From CAVTND01 sp963735955 (GTDB taxonomy: Bacteria; Pseudomonadota; Gammaproteobacteria; Burkholderiales; Burkholderiaceae_F): a DNA stretch of 64,000 bases. The notes beneath the pieces were generated by a model. That model worked only from the letters and a program-made list of their open reading frames with translations, was not told the origin of the DNA and did no database searches. The stretch covers positions 53,653-117,652 of the forward strand of contig CAVTND010000025.1 of NCBI GenBank assembly GCA_963735955.1. Direction: 5' to 3'. The first letter of the stretch is position 1. Every line of letters begins with the position of its first letter. Of this stretch, positions 44,116 to 52,732 are shown one piece after another. The position numbers and the translations under genes were made by a program.

Positions 44116-46886
44116 ATGTTTCAACTAAGGCCGATCATGCACGGCTTGGCGCTCGCCTTTGGCGGCCTGAGCGGCGCGATTCTCTTGGCGCCAGCAATGG
44201 CGCAAACACCGGTCGAAGCGGCGCAAACGAAGGAGCGCGTCGAGATCACCGGTTCACTGCTCCGTCGCGCCAGCACGGAGACGGCGCTTCCGATCACCAC
44301 GCTCAACATGGACGACCTGAAAAAGGCCGGTGTTACGACGGCTGAGCAGGCCGGTCACCTTCATTGCGGAGAACCAGAGCCAGGTGGGATCGCGACACGC
44401 AGTCGGTCGGCGGAGTCAACGGCGGGGCGTCCTACGCCGACCTGCGCGGACTTGGACCCGACGCGGACCCTGGTGCTGTTGAACGGCCAGCGCGTCGTCA
44501 ACAACCCGTACTCGAAGGGACTGCGGTCGATCTAAATACGATCCCGACTCGTCGCAATCGAGCGCATCGAAGTGCTGCGCGACGGCGCGTCGGCCATTTA
44601 CGGCTCGGACGCGATCGCCGGCGTGATCAACATCATTACCCGCAAGGAATTTCAGGGGATCAGCGTTAGCGGTGACGCGTCGATTCCGCAGGCCAACGGC
44701 GGCGCGAACTACGCCGCAACCCTCATGGGCGGCTTCGGATCGCTGGCGAAGGAAGGCTGGAACATCTTTGCCGGCTTCTCATACAACAAGCAGGAGCAGG
44801 TCACTGCGCTCGATCGCAGCTATGCGTCCAGCGGCCTGAACCCAACAAAGGGGTGTTCCTGGCGAAGACCAGCGACCGACCATCCCGGGAAACTACAGCC
44901 AGTCGAAGCACGGGCGTAGCAACTAATCCTGACCCTGCCGAACTGCCAGCCGCCCAATTCTGTGCAGGTGCCTGACCTTCGGACGCCAGACACCTGCCAC
45001 TTCGATTTCACCCGATTCATTCAGTTAATTCCGGAGCAGGAGCATGGTCGTTCCTTGGCCGAGCCGATCGCGCTTGGCAAGGACAACACGCTGTCGTTGG
45101 AGTACTTCCGGTGCGGAACAACAAGATCAGTGACCGCAGATTGCGCCGACACCGCTCGACCGGGCTGCAGATGCCGCAGTACCAACCCGTATTACCCCGG
45201 TAACGGCAACACACCGATTACCAATCCGGCGCTCGATCCGACGCGTGCCAATCTCGGTCGGCTGGCGGATGCTACCTGCCGGCAACGCGCGATCGGACTC
45301 GGAGAACACGACCGACCGGGTGCTGCTCCAGCTGGACGGCAATGCGGCGGGCTGGAACTACAACGTCGCCGCGCTGTACTCGGGCTCGGACGTCACGCAC
45401 TACCTTCACCGACGGCTATGTCAATCGCGGGCAAATCGAACGGCATTCAAGGCGTTAACGGCGCACCGTTCCTGAACCCGTTCGGGCCACACAGCGCGGC
45501 GCAGACGAATTACATCAACGCCAAGAAGATCATCGGACACGTTCAGGACGATCGAACGGATCGACTGTGGGGCATCAATGCGACCGTCAGCAAGGACGTG
45601 CTCTTCCGACTGCCCGGGCGGGCCAGTCTCGTTTGCGGTCGGCGCCTCGTACTTGCATGAAGAAGTCGATTTCACCAACAACTTCACCCTGATCCGCCAG
45701 GCCGCAAGCTCGGGGCTGGAGCTGGCTCGAGGACACCAGCGGGCGACCGCGATGTCTGGGCCGTTATGGCCGAGGTCAATATTCCGATCATCAAGAACCT
45801 CGATCTTGGGATCGCGGTTCGGTACGACGACTACAGCGACGTGGGTCGACACGACGAATCCGAAGGTGTCACTGCGTTGGCAGGCGAAGCCGAACCTGCT
45901 GCTACGTGGGTCGTGGATGACACGGGCTTCCGCGCGCCGACCCTTTACGACCTTTACCAGCCGAGCTTATCGACGTTTACCGCCAGCCCATACGACGACC
46001 CGGTGCTCTGTCCGGGGGGAGTTCCAGTCGCAGGAGCTGATCCGGCGCGTGACTGCAACATCCAGTTCAGCCAGCAATTTGGCGGCAACACCGCGGTTCA
46101 GCCGGAGACGTCCGATTCGTGGTCGGTCGGGTTCGTCTGGGACGTGACGAACAACTTCTCGTTCGGGCTCGACTACTGGAATACGAAGATCAAGGATTCG
46201 ATCGACACCCTTCCGGAGACTGCGATCTTTGCCGATCCGCGAAGTACGCGAGTCGGTTCGTGCGCTGTAGTCAGTTACCGCGGCAGAGGCCGCCACGATT
46301 CGACCTGCATGCGCCGCCGCTGGAACGGTCGATCCGTTGGCTTACGTCAGGACGCAGAACACCGAGAACCTCGGCGACATCAAGGCGTCGGGAATCGATC
46401 TCAACCTGCTGTACCGATCCGACGCGGGTGAAATGGGTCGCTTCACGTTCAGCCTCAACGGGACCTACACGCTCAAGTGGGAGGCCGCAGCTGGAGGCAG
46501 GCGGAACGTTCTTCGACGCCAACGGCAACTATTCCGCGGAGCTCGATTTTCCGATCTTTCGTTGGCAGCACGTGATGCAACTGGGCTGGCAGTACAACGT
46601 CTGGTCGGTGAACCTGTTCCAACGGCTCCGCAGCAAGTACACCGACTCGAATCAGCTGGGCGACCCGCCGTACGACCAGAATACAGTCGGGGCATACTCG
46701 GTCTGGGATCTGACGGGGACCTGGACGGGTATCAAGGGGCTATCGGTGACCGCGGGCGTCCAGAACATGTTCAATGAACATCCGCCGTTTTCGAATCAGC
46801 TCTCGACCTTCCAGAGCCAATACGACCCACGGTTCACCAACCCGATCGATCGCCGGTATCTGGTCCGAGTGGCGTACAGCTACTAA
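44116..46886 (+). pseudogene. TonB-dependent outer-membrane receptor 2, about ten frameshifts
   Basis: ATG 44116 follows CGGGGGGTTCAAGT. The signal (GLALAFGGLSGAILLAPAMAQ) and TonB-box-like KERVEITGSLLRR closely match receptor 1, as do LPITTLNMDDLKKAGVT and IERIEVLRDGASAIYGSDAIAGVINIITRK in the plug. Barrel strands such as NFSFGLDYWNTKIKDSID also align with receptor 1. It ends RYLVRVAYSY with the usual C-terminal aromatic. About ten frame changes are needed. The pair looks like a tandem duplication that has diverged. Confidence 0.83.
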
Positions 46887-46903
46887 GCCACAGCAAGCCT
46901 GCC

Positions 46904-46933
46904 AAGCCCGCGGTGCGCCGCGGGCTTTTTTTT
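46904..46933 (+). terminator. Rho-independent terminator after receptor 2
   Basis: A perfect stem AAGCCCGCGG / CCGCGGGCTT (46904-46913 and 46918-46927) with loop TGCG runs into eight T residues. It lies 18 bp after the receptor 2 stop. Confidence 0.92.
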
Positions 46934-46959
46934 GCGCTGCGGACGGCGTCGCCGATTGG

Positions 46960-47143
46960 GCGAGCCGTCGAACGGCACTGCGGATTACTCGAAAACCTTC
47001 CGCGGCGAACTCGTCAAGACCGCGCTGAAGAACAAGGGCGCCGCCTCGGAAGTCATCGAACGCACGCTCGACGAAGCGATCATGTTCCAGCAGGCCAGCG
47101 GCAGCACGAAGATCGCCGAGCAGACGTTCGTCTTCAAGCTTCG
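46960..47143 (+). pseudogene. Gene remnant or short gene ending in the peptide IAEQTFVFKFE
   Basis: One frame encodes protein-like sequence DYSKTFRGELVKTALKNK, then EVIERTLDEAIMFQQASG and KIAEQTFVFK. If one extra C near 47137 is removed, it ends FKFE with TAG, the same ending as a fragment near 52656. No clear start or ribosome site is visible; the region between 46887 and this segment is only the receptor terminator and short sequence. The family is unknown. It could be the 3' part of a truncated gene. Confidence 0.4.
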
Positions 47144-47194
47144 AATAGGACTTGCCCCTCCAGGGTTGCGACCATGGTGGGCGCGCAAATGGAA

Positions 47195-47217
47195 AGCCCG
47201 GCCGAAGCCGGGCTGTT
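47195..47217 (+). terminator. Hairpin, probable terminator of the remnant
   Basis: AGCCCGGC (47195-47202) pairs exactly with GCCGGGCT (47207-47214) around loop CGAA and is followed by GTTT. It lies about 50 bp after the putative stop of the remnant. Confidence 0.5.
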
Positions 47218-47288
47218 TGCTCTCGCTTGCTCGGGACTTGCGCGCAGGTGGCGCCGCGCGACCGGGCGCTACGCGCCTCGCGCGTCGC

Positions 47289-47468
47289 TCAGTTCGAACG
47301 GGTGGCGGTGACGGTCACCCGTTCGGCCGCGATGACGTTCGCGCTCGCGCCGTCGTCGCGCGACTGCATGCCGGCGACGGTGCTGCCCAGGACAACGGCG
47401 CTGGTGGCCACTGCCAGGACAAAGGCGGTAACTCGGGACTTGACGGAGGTGGTGTAGGTGGCGTTCAT
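47289..47468 (-). CDS. Small secreted or membrane protein, 59 residues
   Basis: ATG 47468 has AAAGGACC upstream. The product starts MNATYTTSVKSRVTAF, has a hydrophobic core VLAVATSAVVLGSTVAG (about 17-33) and a short polar tail ending ERVTVTATRSN. It resembles small hypothetical proteins I recall from Burkholderiales, with no known role. It may be a signal-peptide-bearing or single-helix protein. It faces another 59-residue protein at 47866 across a 397-bp gap, and the two could be coregulated. Confidence 0.7.
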   Translation of the reverse strand: MNATYTTSVKSRVTAFVLAVATSAVVLGSTVAGMQSRDDGASANVIAAERVTVTATRSN

Positions 47469-47865
47469 GGTTCGGTCCTTTCGTGTGCGCAGTGCAGTGT
47501 TCGTTGTCGATGGGCGCACTGTAGGCAAGCACGATCGACATTTCGAGCGACTTGCGACAGGGTGCAGAAAGCGCGGCGTGAACTGCATTCGCGATTTGGT
47601 CGCGCTGGAACGCTGTTCTGCCGTCCATCCGGCGTGGACGCAGTTCGTCGCGCGTAGCGGCAGTTCACGCCGATTTTGAACACGGACCGGCGACGAACTG
47701 CATCGATCGACGTGGTGCGAGCTCAAGTCGCGGCGTGAGTATGTCGGGCGCGTGAATTTTCCTAGCTGGGGCCCCCGCTTCTTCCATGGAGCGAGCGGCT
47801 CCAACTCTATGTAATGCATGTCATCCGCTTTCCGGCGGACAACACAGCAGCACATGGAGGTCATC
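47469..47865. other. 397-bp gap between divergent small genes
   Basis: The stretch presumably holds the promoters of the two divergent 59-residue genes. I found no coding sequence with a plausible start and no strong repeat. The GGAGG at 47856-47860 is the ribosome site of the plus-strand gene. Confidence 0.5.
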
Positions 47866-48045
47866 ATGAAAGAGCAACTGATTCGACGCGCGGTCGCGGC
47901 GGCAGCAGCCGCCACCGTCACGTTCGCGATCTTCAGTGCGGTGGTGGCGGTCGCCGACCACGAGAAAGATCAGGCCGTGCTCCTGGCGGCCCGGATCAAG
48001 CCGCAGGCCCTGGCAACCAATCCGGCCGAGACGAAATCGCACTGA
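47866..48045 (+). CDS. Small secreted or membrane protein, 59 residues
   Basis: ATG 47866 is preceded by TGGAGG at a good distance. The product MKEQLIRRAVAAAAAATVTFAIFSAVVAVAD has a basic start and one hydrophobic helix (about 9-30), then a polar tail DHEKDQAVLLAARIKPQALATNPAETKSH. It looks like small uncharacterised proteins of Burkholderiales. A perfect 19-bp hairpin begins 41 bp after its stop. An ATG four codons earlier is possible. Function unknown. Confidence 0.7.
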   Translation: MKEQLIRRAVAAAAAATVTFAIFSAVVAVADHEKDQAVLLAARIKPQALATNPAETKSH

Positions 48046-48085
48046 AAACGAACCAGGCATCCGCCGCACACGGGCACAGTCGACT

Positions 48086-48126
48086 CGATCGTCCCGGTCT
48101 CCGGGCACCGGAGACCGGGACGATCG
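48086..48126. repeat. Perfect 19-bp inverted repeat with 3-nt loop
   Basis: The left arm (48086-48104, starting CGATCGTCCCGG) and right arm (48108-48126, ending CCGGGACGATCG) are exact reverse complements around GCA. No T-run follows on the plus strand. It lies between the small plus-strand gene and the end of the TPR gene, so it could act as a bidirectional terminator or be a REP-like element. Confidence 0.9.
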
Positions 48127-48237
48127 TCGTGTCCGCGCTTCCAAACGACCCGCCGGACCGGTCCGGGATCGAAAATGGGGACTGTCTGTCGCCTGCCGAA
48201 GGCCAGCGGACTCCGGCCGCTGGCCGTGTGCGGCACC

Positions 48238-49487
48238 CTAGACGCGCAGCCACAGGCGCGCGAGGTCAGCCGCGCCATCGGTACCCTTGACGCCCCGGAA
48301 CGCCTCCGCCGCCTTGGCCTTGTTGCCGGCCCGCAGATAGGCAATGCCGAGTTGCAGCCGTGCGTCGTCCGGATGCTTCAGGCCGCCCTTGGCGATGCCC
48401 TTCTGGATCAGGGCGATGCCCTTGTCGATCTGGCCGAGGCCCGTGTAGGCCAGCCCGATGCGCACCATCGCGTTGCCGTCGGCGGCCGCCTCGACTTCGG
48501 CCGCCGCCAGGTCCCGTGGCGCATCGTTGGCACGCTGCGTCGCCAGCGCCAGCAGTCGCTTTTGCCGCTCGGCTTCGGCACCCTTGCCCAGTACACCGGC
48601 GGCAAATCCTTCATCGAGAATCTTCTTCGCCTCGGCAGCCTGCCCCTGCTGCAGTGCAAGCTGCGCCATCTCGCTGTAATCGTTGGCGGAATCCAGAGTC
48701 TTGGTGGCGAGGCGAAGTCGCAGGACATCGAGCGTCAGCCGGTTCGAAAACCCCGGTTTGGACTCGATTCGGCGCAGCAGGTCGGCCCAGTACTCACGCT
48801 TCGGGTAATAGGCCACCAGGCGTTCCAGCGACGAAACGTAAGCGCCGCGGTCGCCTGCCTTTGGATGCGACGCTGACGAGCAGCTGCAGCCGATCCTCCG
48901 GTGGTGCCTGCCCGGCCTTCTCGGCCGCCTGCACGTCAGCCAGGGCCTCGCGCGACGCGGCCTGAAAGTCACCCGCCTGGTAGTAGGACTGGATCAGCAA
49001 GCCGCGCATTGCGCGATCTGACGGATTGCCCTTGAGCGCGCGGTCCGCCCATTTGGCGGCGTTGGCGTAGTCCCGGTTGCGGTAATACAAGCTGGCCAGA
49101 TTCGCCGCGTGGCGCACCTGCTCGGCCTCGGGCAGCTTGCCGGACGCCAGCAGTGCCTGCGAGGCCTTGATGGCCTGCTCAGTGTCGCCAGCTTGACTCG
49201 CGACGGCAGCGCGCATCTGCTCGATCAGGTGGTTTTCCTGGGCCGTGCGATTCGGCACCGCCTCGGCTTCGCTGCAGCTTGACCAGCGCCTCCTTGTACT
49301 TGCCCTGCTTGTACAGGTCCCGGGCCGCCTGCAACGGCTTGCCCACCTCGGCCCGTACGGCATCCTGCGCCTGCGCCGCCGACCAGCGGACTCCATCGGG
49401 CGCGATCTGCACCCCGCATGCCGCGACTGCTGCTGCCGCCGCTGCAGTCAGACCCAGCACGCGGCGCAGTGTCGAAACTTGTCGCAT
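48238..49487 (-). CDS. Exported TPR protein of the TonB-ExbBD operon (frameshifted near 49262 and 48868)
   Basis: ATG 49487 follows GGGAGA. The N-terminus has a signal with a lipobox-like VAACG near residues 21-25. TPR units follow: LYKQGKYKEALVKL, LASLYYRNRDYANAAKWADRALKGNPSDRAM, YYQAGDFQAASREALADVQAAEKAG, ALQQGQAAEAKKILDEGF and GLGQIDKGIALIQKGIAKGGL. Two extra bases shift the frame, near 49262 and 48868. Corrected length is about 415 residues. It is the last gene of tonB-exbB-exbD-exbD; TPR partners of TonB complexes are known in other bacteria. Confidence 0.83.
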
Positions 49488-49635
49488 CAGAAGATCTCCC
49501 GTGCAGCGACGCACTTGCAGCCGCCAAGAAACTCGAACCGCCCCCATGGATCGGAGCCGATCAGCCCGCGGCAACGATCGCAAGGACAGTCGCAAGGACA
49601 GCCACCGCGCTCAGCGTATCGAAGACTGCAGGAAT

Positions 49636-50067
49636 TCAGCGCACGAACTGCTCGTTGCCCACCAAGCCAAGCTTGGTGACGCCGAGACGCTGCGCGGAGG
49701 CCATGACCGCCACGACATCCTTGTACTCGGCCAGCTTGTTCGGGCGCAAGTGGACCTCTGGCTGCACCGCTTGCGCTGCGGCTGCCGATAGGCGGATCTC
49801 GAGGTTTGCCCGGTCGGCCACTATGTCGCCGTTCCAGAAGATCGTGCCGTCAAAATCGACGTCAATCGTGATGACCTGCGGCTGTTCGATCGGCGGCGGC
49901 GGGTTGCCGGCCGGCATGTTCAGATTGACCGAGTGCAGCTGGATCGGAATCGTGATGATCAGCATGACGATCAGCACCAGCATCACGTCGATCAACGGCG
50001 TGGTATTGATGTCGATCATCACGTCCGGTTCCTGCGATCCGCCGCCCGGACCGACGTTCATTGCCAT
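49636..50067 (-). CDS. exbD2: Biopolymer transporter ExbD, second copy
   Basis: This 143-residue protein begins at ATG 50067, with AAGGAG upstream. The helix INTTPLIDVMLVLIVMLIITIPIQL contains the proton-binding Asp of ExbD. The periplasmic domain ends AQRLGVTKLGLVGNEQFVR. It is a paralogue of the ExbD encoded directly upstream, and tandem ExbD pairs are found in some TonB systems where the second is needed for only some substrates. It lies 25 bp after exbD1 and about 150 bp before the TPR gene. Confidence 0.92.
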   Translation of the reverse strand: MAMNVGPGGGSQEPDVMIDINTTPLIDVMLVLIVMLIITIPIQLHSVNLNMPAGNPPPPIEQPQVITIDVDFDGTIFWNGDIVADRANLEIRLSAAAAQAVQPEVHLRPNKLAEYKDVVAVMASAQRLGVTKLGLVGNEQFVR

Positions 50068-50092
50068 CGCATGTCTCCTTGAGTCGCCGCGG

Positions 50093-50524
50093 TCACCCAC
50101 CGCGCGGCGGCGGTTCGGTCACGAAGCCGATCTTCTGGATCCCGGCCCGCTGGCAGGCGAATACCACCCGGCCGACGAACTCGTAGCGCCCAGCCAGATC
50201 GCCCCTGATGTGCACTTCCGGCTGAGGCTGCAGGACGGCGACCTTCTTCAGCCGGTCCACCAGGTCGTCGTTGTCGCGCACCGGCTGCAGGCCCCAGAAA
50301 ACGTCACCGTCCTTGTTGACCGCGATCTCGATGTTCTCGGGCTTGGTCTGCCGCGGAACGTTGGTTTCCTCCGGCAGCTTGAGCGGAATGGACTGCGTGA
50401 TCACCGGGATCGTGACCAGGAAGATGATCAGCAACACCAGCATCACGTCGACCAGCGGCGTGGTGTTGATCGCCGAGATGGCTTCTTCTTCGCCGCCGTC
50501 CTCGGATCCGATACTCATCGCCAT
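50093..50524 (-). CDS. exbD1: Biopolymer transporter ExbD, first copy
   Basis: This 143-residue protein begins MAMSIGSEDGGEEEAISAINTTPLVDVMLVLLIIFLVTIPV; the Asp in the helix is the proton site. The periplasmic domain has LKKVAVLQPQPEVHIRGDLAGRYEFVGRV and ends GFVTEPPPRGG. The ATG at 50524 lies only four bases from the end of a MITE-like element (50529-50798), so its leader is made by the element and no good Shine-Dalgarno is visible (AGGCCCTAGCC). Otherwise intact. Confidence 0.92.
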   Translation of the reverse strand: MAMSIGSEDGGEEEAISAINTTPLVDVMLVLLIIFLVTIPVITQSIPLKLPEETNVPRQTKPENIEIAVNKDGDVFWGLQPVRDNDDLVDRLKKVAVLQPQPEVHIRGDLAGRYEFVGRVVFACQRAGIQKIGFVTEPPPRGG

Positions 50525-50528
50525 GGCT

Positions 50529-50798
50529 AGGGCCTGTTCACACTAACAACGGGAGATGCGTTGGGCCGCAATGCGGAGGGCTGCGCGAAGGGTGGCGCCG
50601 CCAAGGGTGGCCCCCTTCGCCAGCCGTCCCGACAAAGCAGACGCCGCATTTCGGCCCAACCCGAAGGGAAAGACGGATGGCGGGCGCATTGCGGTGTTGC
50701 CGCTCGCTGATTGGCATCAGCCAACGGCGCTCGCGCCGCCTTGCACTGCATCCCGCCATCCATCTTTCGCACTCCCATTGTTAGCGTGAACAGGCCCT
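50529..50798. mobile_element. 270-bp MITE-like element with 21-bp terminal inverted repeats
   Basis: The ends AGGGCCTGTTCACACTAACA (from 50529) and the complement of 50778-50798 match at 20 of 21 positions. The interior is GC-rich, has partial internal inverted repeats (GCGTTGGGCCGCAATGCGG near 50560 and CGCCGCATTTCGGCCCAAC near 50645) and no credible gene; open frames inside are GC-driven. No clear target-site duplication was found. It separates exbB from exbD1. A transposase would have to act in trans. Confidence 0.8.
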
Positions 50799-50817
50799 GC
50801 CTCCGTCGACCCGGCGT

Positions 50818-51717
50818 TCAGCGCGCGGGTGCGCCCTTCAGTTCGACCTTGCGTCCCAGCAGCACGGCGTGCAGATCCGCGCCGAACGTCCGCACCTGCT
50901 CCATCGAGACCTTGTTGCGGCGGATCAGCCAGTTGTAGCCCAGCACCGCCGGCACCGCGACCGCGAGGCCGATCGCCGTCATGATCAGCGCCTCGCCGAC
51001 CGGGCCCGCGACCTTGTCGATCGACGCCTGTCCGGCGATGCCGATGGCCGTCAGCGCGTGATAGATGCCCCATACCGTGCCGAACAGTCCCACGAACGGC
51101 GCGGTCGAGCCGACTGTCGCCAGGAAGGCCAAACCGTCCTGCATGCGGCTCTGCACCGTGTCCACCGCGCGCTGCACCGACATCGTGACCCAGGTGTTCA
51201 GATCGATGTTCTCGGTTAGCGCGCCTTCGTGGTGCTCGTTGGCGCTGATTCCGCTCTCCGCGATGTAGCGGAACGCACTGCCCTCTTTCAGCTTCTTCGC
51301 GCCTTCGCGGAGCGACGTCGACTTCCAGAACGTCTTGGTCATCTCCTGGCTCTGGCGCCCCAGCTTGAACTGCTCCCACAGCCTGACGAAGATGATGTAC
51401 CAACTGCCCATCGACATGATCACCAGGATGATCAGCGTGCCCCTGGACACGAAGTCGCCCTGACGCCACAGCGCCTCAAGCCCATACGGGTTGTCGATGG
51501 TCTCCTTGGTGATCGTCGGCAAGGGCGCGCGCACTGGCGCCATCGGCGCAGCGGGCACGGTTGCAGGCGCCGGCGCTTCCGCAGCGGGGGCCGCCGGGGC
51601 GGCCTGTTGTGCGCCCGGTTGCGCGCCTTGTTGCGCGATCACGGAGGTGGGTGCAGCGAATCCTGCAACGGCCAGAATCGCCAGGGTGGCGGCATGGCGG
51701 CGGATCAACGAGATCAT
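50818..51717 (-). CDS. exbB: TonB-system motor protein ExbB
   Basis: This encodes 299 residues from ATG 51717 (AGGAG eight bases upstream). It begins with a signal peptide (about 1-28) and an Ala/Pro/Gln-rich periplasmic linker (about 30-75), the extended N-terminus of some ExbB proteins. The MotA/TolQ/ExbB domain follows: LIILVIMSMGSWYIIFVRLWEQF, then FLATVGSTAPFVGLFGTVWGIYHAL and EALIMTAIGLAVAVPAVLGYNWL. It works with ExbD to energise TonB. It lies about 95 bp after tonB and upstream of a MITE-like element. Confidence 0.93.
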   Translation of the reverse strand: MISLIRRHAATLAILAVAGFAAPTSVIAQQGAQPGAQQAAPAAPAAEAPAPATVPAAPMAPVRAPLPTITKETIDNPYGLEALWRQGDFVSRGTLIILVIMSMGSWYIIFVRLWEQFKLGRQSQEMTKTFWKSTSLREGAKKLKEGSAFRYIAESGISANEHHEGALTENIDLNTWVTMSVQRAVDTVQSRMQDGLAFLATVGSTAPFVGLFGTVWGIYHALTAIGIAGQASIDKVAGPVGEALIMTAIGLAVAVPAVLGYNWLIRRNKVSMEQVRTFGADLHAVLLGRKVELKGAPAR

Positions 51718-51811
51718 TGCTAAATCTCCTGGTGGAAGATGGTGCGAAGACGAAAGTGGAGAGTCATGCGGCGCCGCAGCGCCAATGTCGGGTTGACCCT
51801 TCCCTCGCCTG

Positions 51812-52444
51812 TTAACGAAGCTTGAAACCAATCGGAGCCGTCACCCGGACGTCCTGCCCCTGCCCCTGGCAGGACAGCTGAGAAACGACGGCCATGGATG
51901 GCTTGTTGAAAACGCGATTGGTCGACGATTTGATCGCAACGTCCTTGATCTGCCCGCTGGCAGTCACGGTGAATTCCATCACCACCTCGCCCTCGAGGCC
52001 CTCCTTCAGCGCTTCACGCGGGTAGGTGATCGAAGACATGACTTCAACGTAGTTGGCACAAGTCGTGCGTGCGCTGCGCGCCACCGGCGCCGCCTCAGGT
52101 GCCTTCTGGATCGCCGGAGCCTGCGGTGCCGGCGGCGCAATCGGCGTAACTGCAGTGATCGCGGGCGCCGGCGTCGGCGGCGGCGCGATGTTGATTTCCG
52201 GCGGCGGGATGAACGGCGGCGGCGGCGCGGCCATTTTCGGCGGCGGCATAACCACTTCGGGTGGCGGCGGCTTCTTGATCACCTCCTCGACCACCTTGAC
52301 TTCGATCGGGCCCTTGATTACCTCGACCACCGTGCGCGCCAAACCTGTGACCAGGGCGTAGATGATCAGGACGTGCAGCAGCACGACCGCAGTGATTCCC
52401 ATCACATGCCGGCCTGGATTGCGCTGCTGCTGTGCGTAGTCCAT
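51812..52444 (-). CDS. tonB: Energy transducer TonB
   Basis: This encodes 210 residues. The membrane anchor (about 14-36: VMGITAVVLLHVLIIYALVTGL) is followed by a Pro/Glu/Lys-rich periplasmic spacer (about 45-115) and the C-terminal TonB domain: MSSITYPREALKEGLEGEVVMEFTVTASGQIKDVAIKSS. TonB carries proton-motive energy from ExbBD to outer-membrane receptors, presumably those at 40971 and 44116. It is the first gene of the operon; its promoter should lie in 52445-52500. Confidence 0.92.
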   Translation of the reverse strand: MDYAQQQRNPGRHVMGITAVVLLHVLIIYALVTGLARTVVEVIKGPIEVKVVEEVIKKPPPPEVVMPPPKMAAPPPPFIPPPEINIAPPPTPAPAITAVTPIAPPAPQAPAIQKAPEAAPVARSARTTCANYVEVMSSITYPREALKEGLEGEVVMEFTVTASGQIKDVAIKSSTNRVFNKPSMAVVSQLSCQGQGQDVRVTAPIGFKLR

Positions 52445-52548
52445 GAGGCCCCCTCGGGTTCGCTCTGGCCGCTTTGGCGACTAACCCGCGATTCCAATGC
52501 TGACAGCTTCTACTGCTGACCGCTCTGCTCTCGCAAAACGCGGCATTC

Positions 52549-52656
52549 TAGTCGAAAGGACTGGCGCGGAAAGTTGCCAATCACGCCGCGGCGCAACACG
52601 CGACGCGAGGCGGCACGATCATCGCGGAACAGACCATCGCCTTCAAGTTCGAATAG
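52549..52656 (+). pseudogene. Gene fragment ending in the peptide IAEQTIAFKFE
   Basis: After a stop at 52549-52551, 34 codons stay open and end GGTIIAEQTIAFKFE with TAG at 52654-52656. The last residues closely match the remnant that ends near 47143. No start codon or ribosome site is evident, so this is probably the tail of a lost gene. The rest of 52445-52732 contains only the tonB upstream region and a terminator. Confidence 0.4.
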
Positions 52657-52670
52657 CCTCCCGAGCAGTG

Positions 52671-52698
52671 AAAAAAAAGCGCGGTCGCGGACCGCGCT
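52671..52698 (-). terminator. Rho-independent terminator after ruvB
   Basis: On the minus strand AGCGCGGTC pairs exactly with GACCGCGCT around a 3-nt loop and is followed by eight T residues (52671-52678). It lies 34 bp after the ruvB stop. The plus-strand side, with CTCCTTTCTTT, may also act on transcripts of the fragment at 52549. Confidence 0.92.
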
Positions 52699-52732
52699 CC
52701 TTTCTTTCGAAGGCAGCGCCTTGTGCTCGCGC

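Noticed and set aside
50527..50778. Open frames inside the 270-bp element
   Set aside because: Both strands are open because of GC bias, no ribosome site or conserved protein motif was seen, and the frames end within the terminal repeats.
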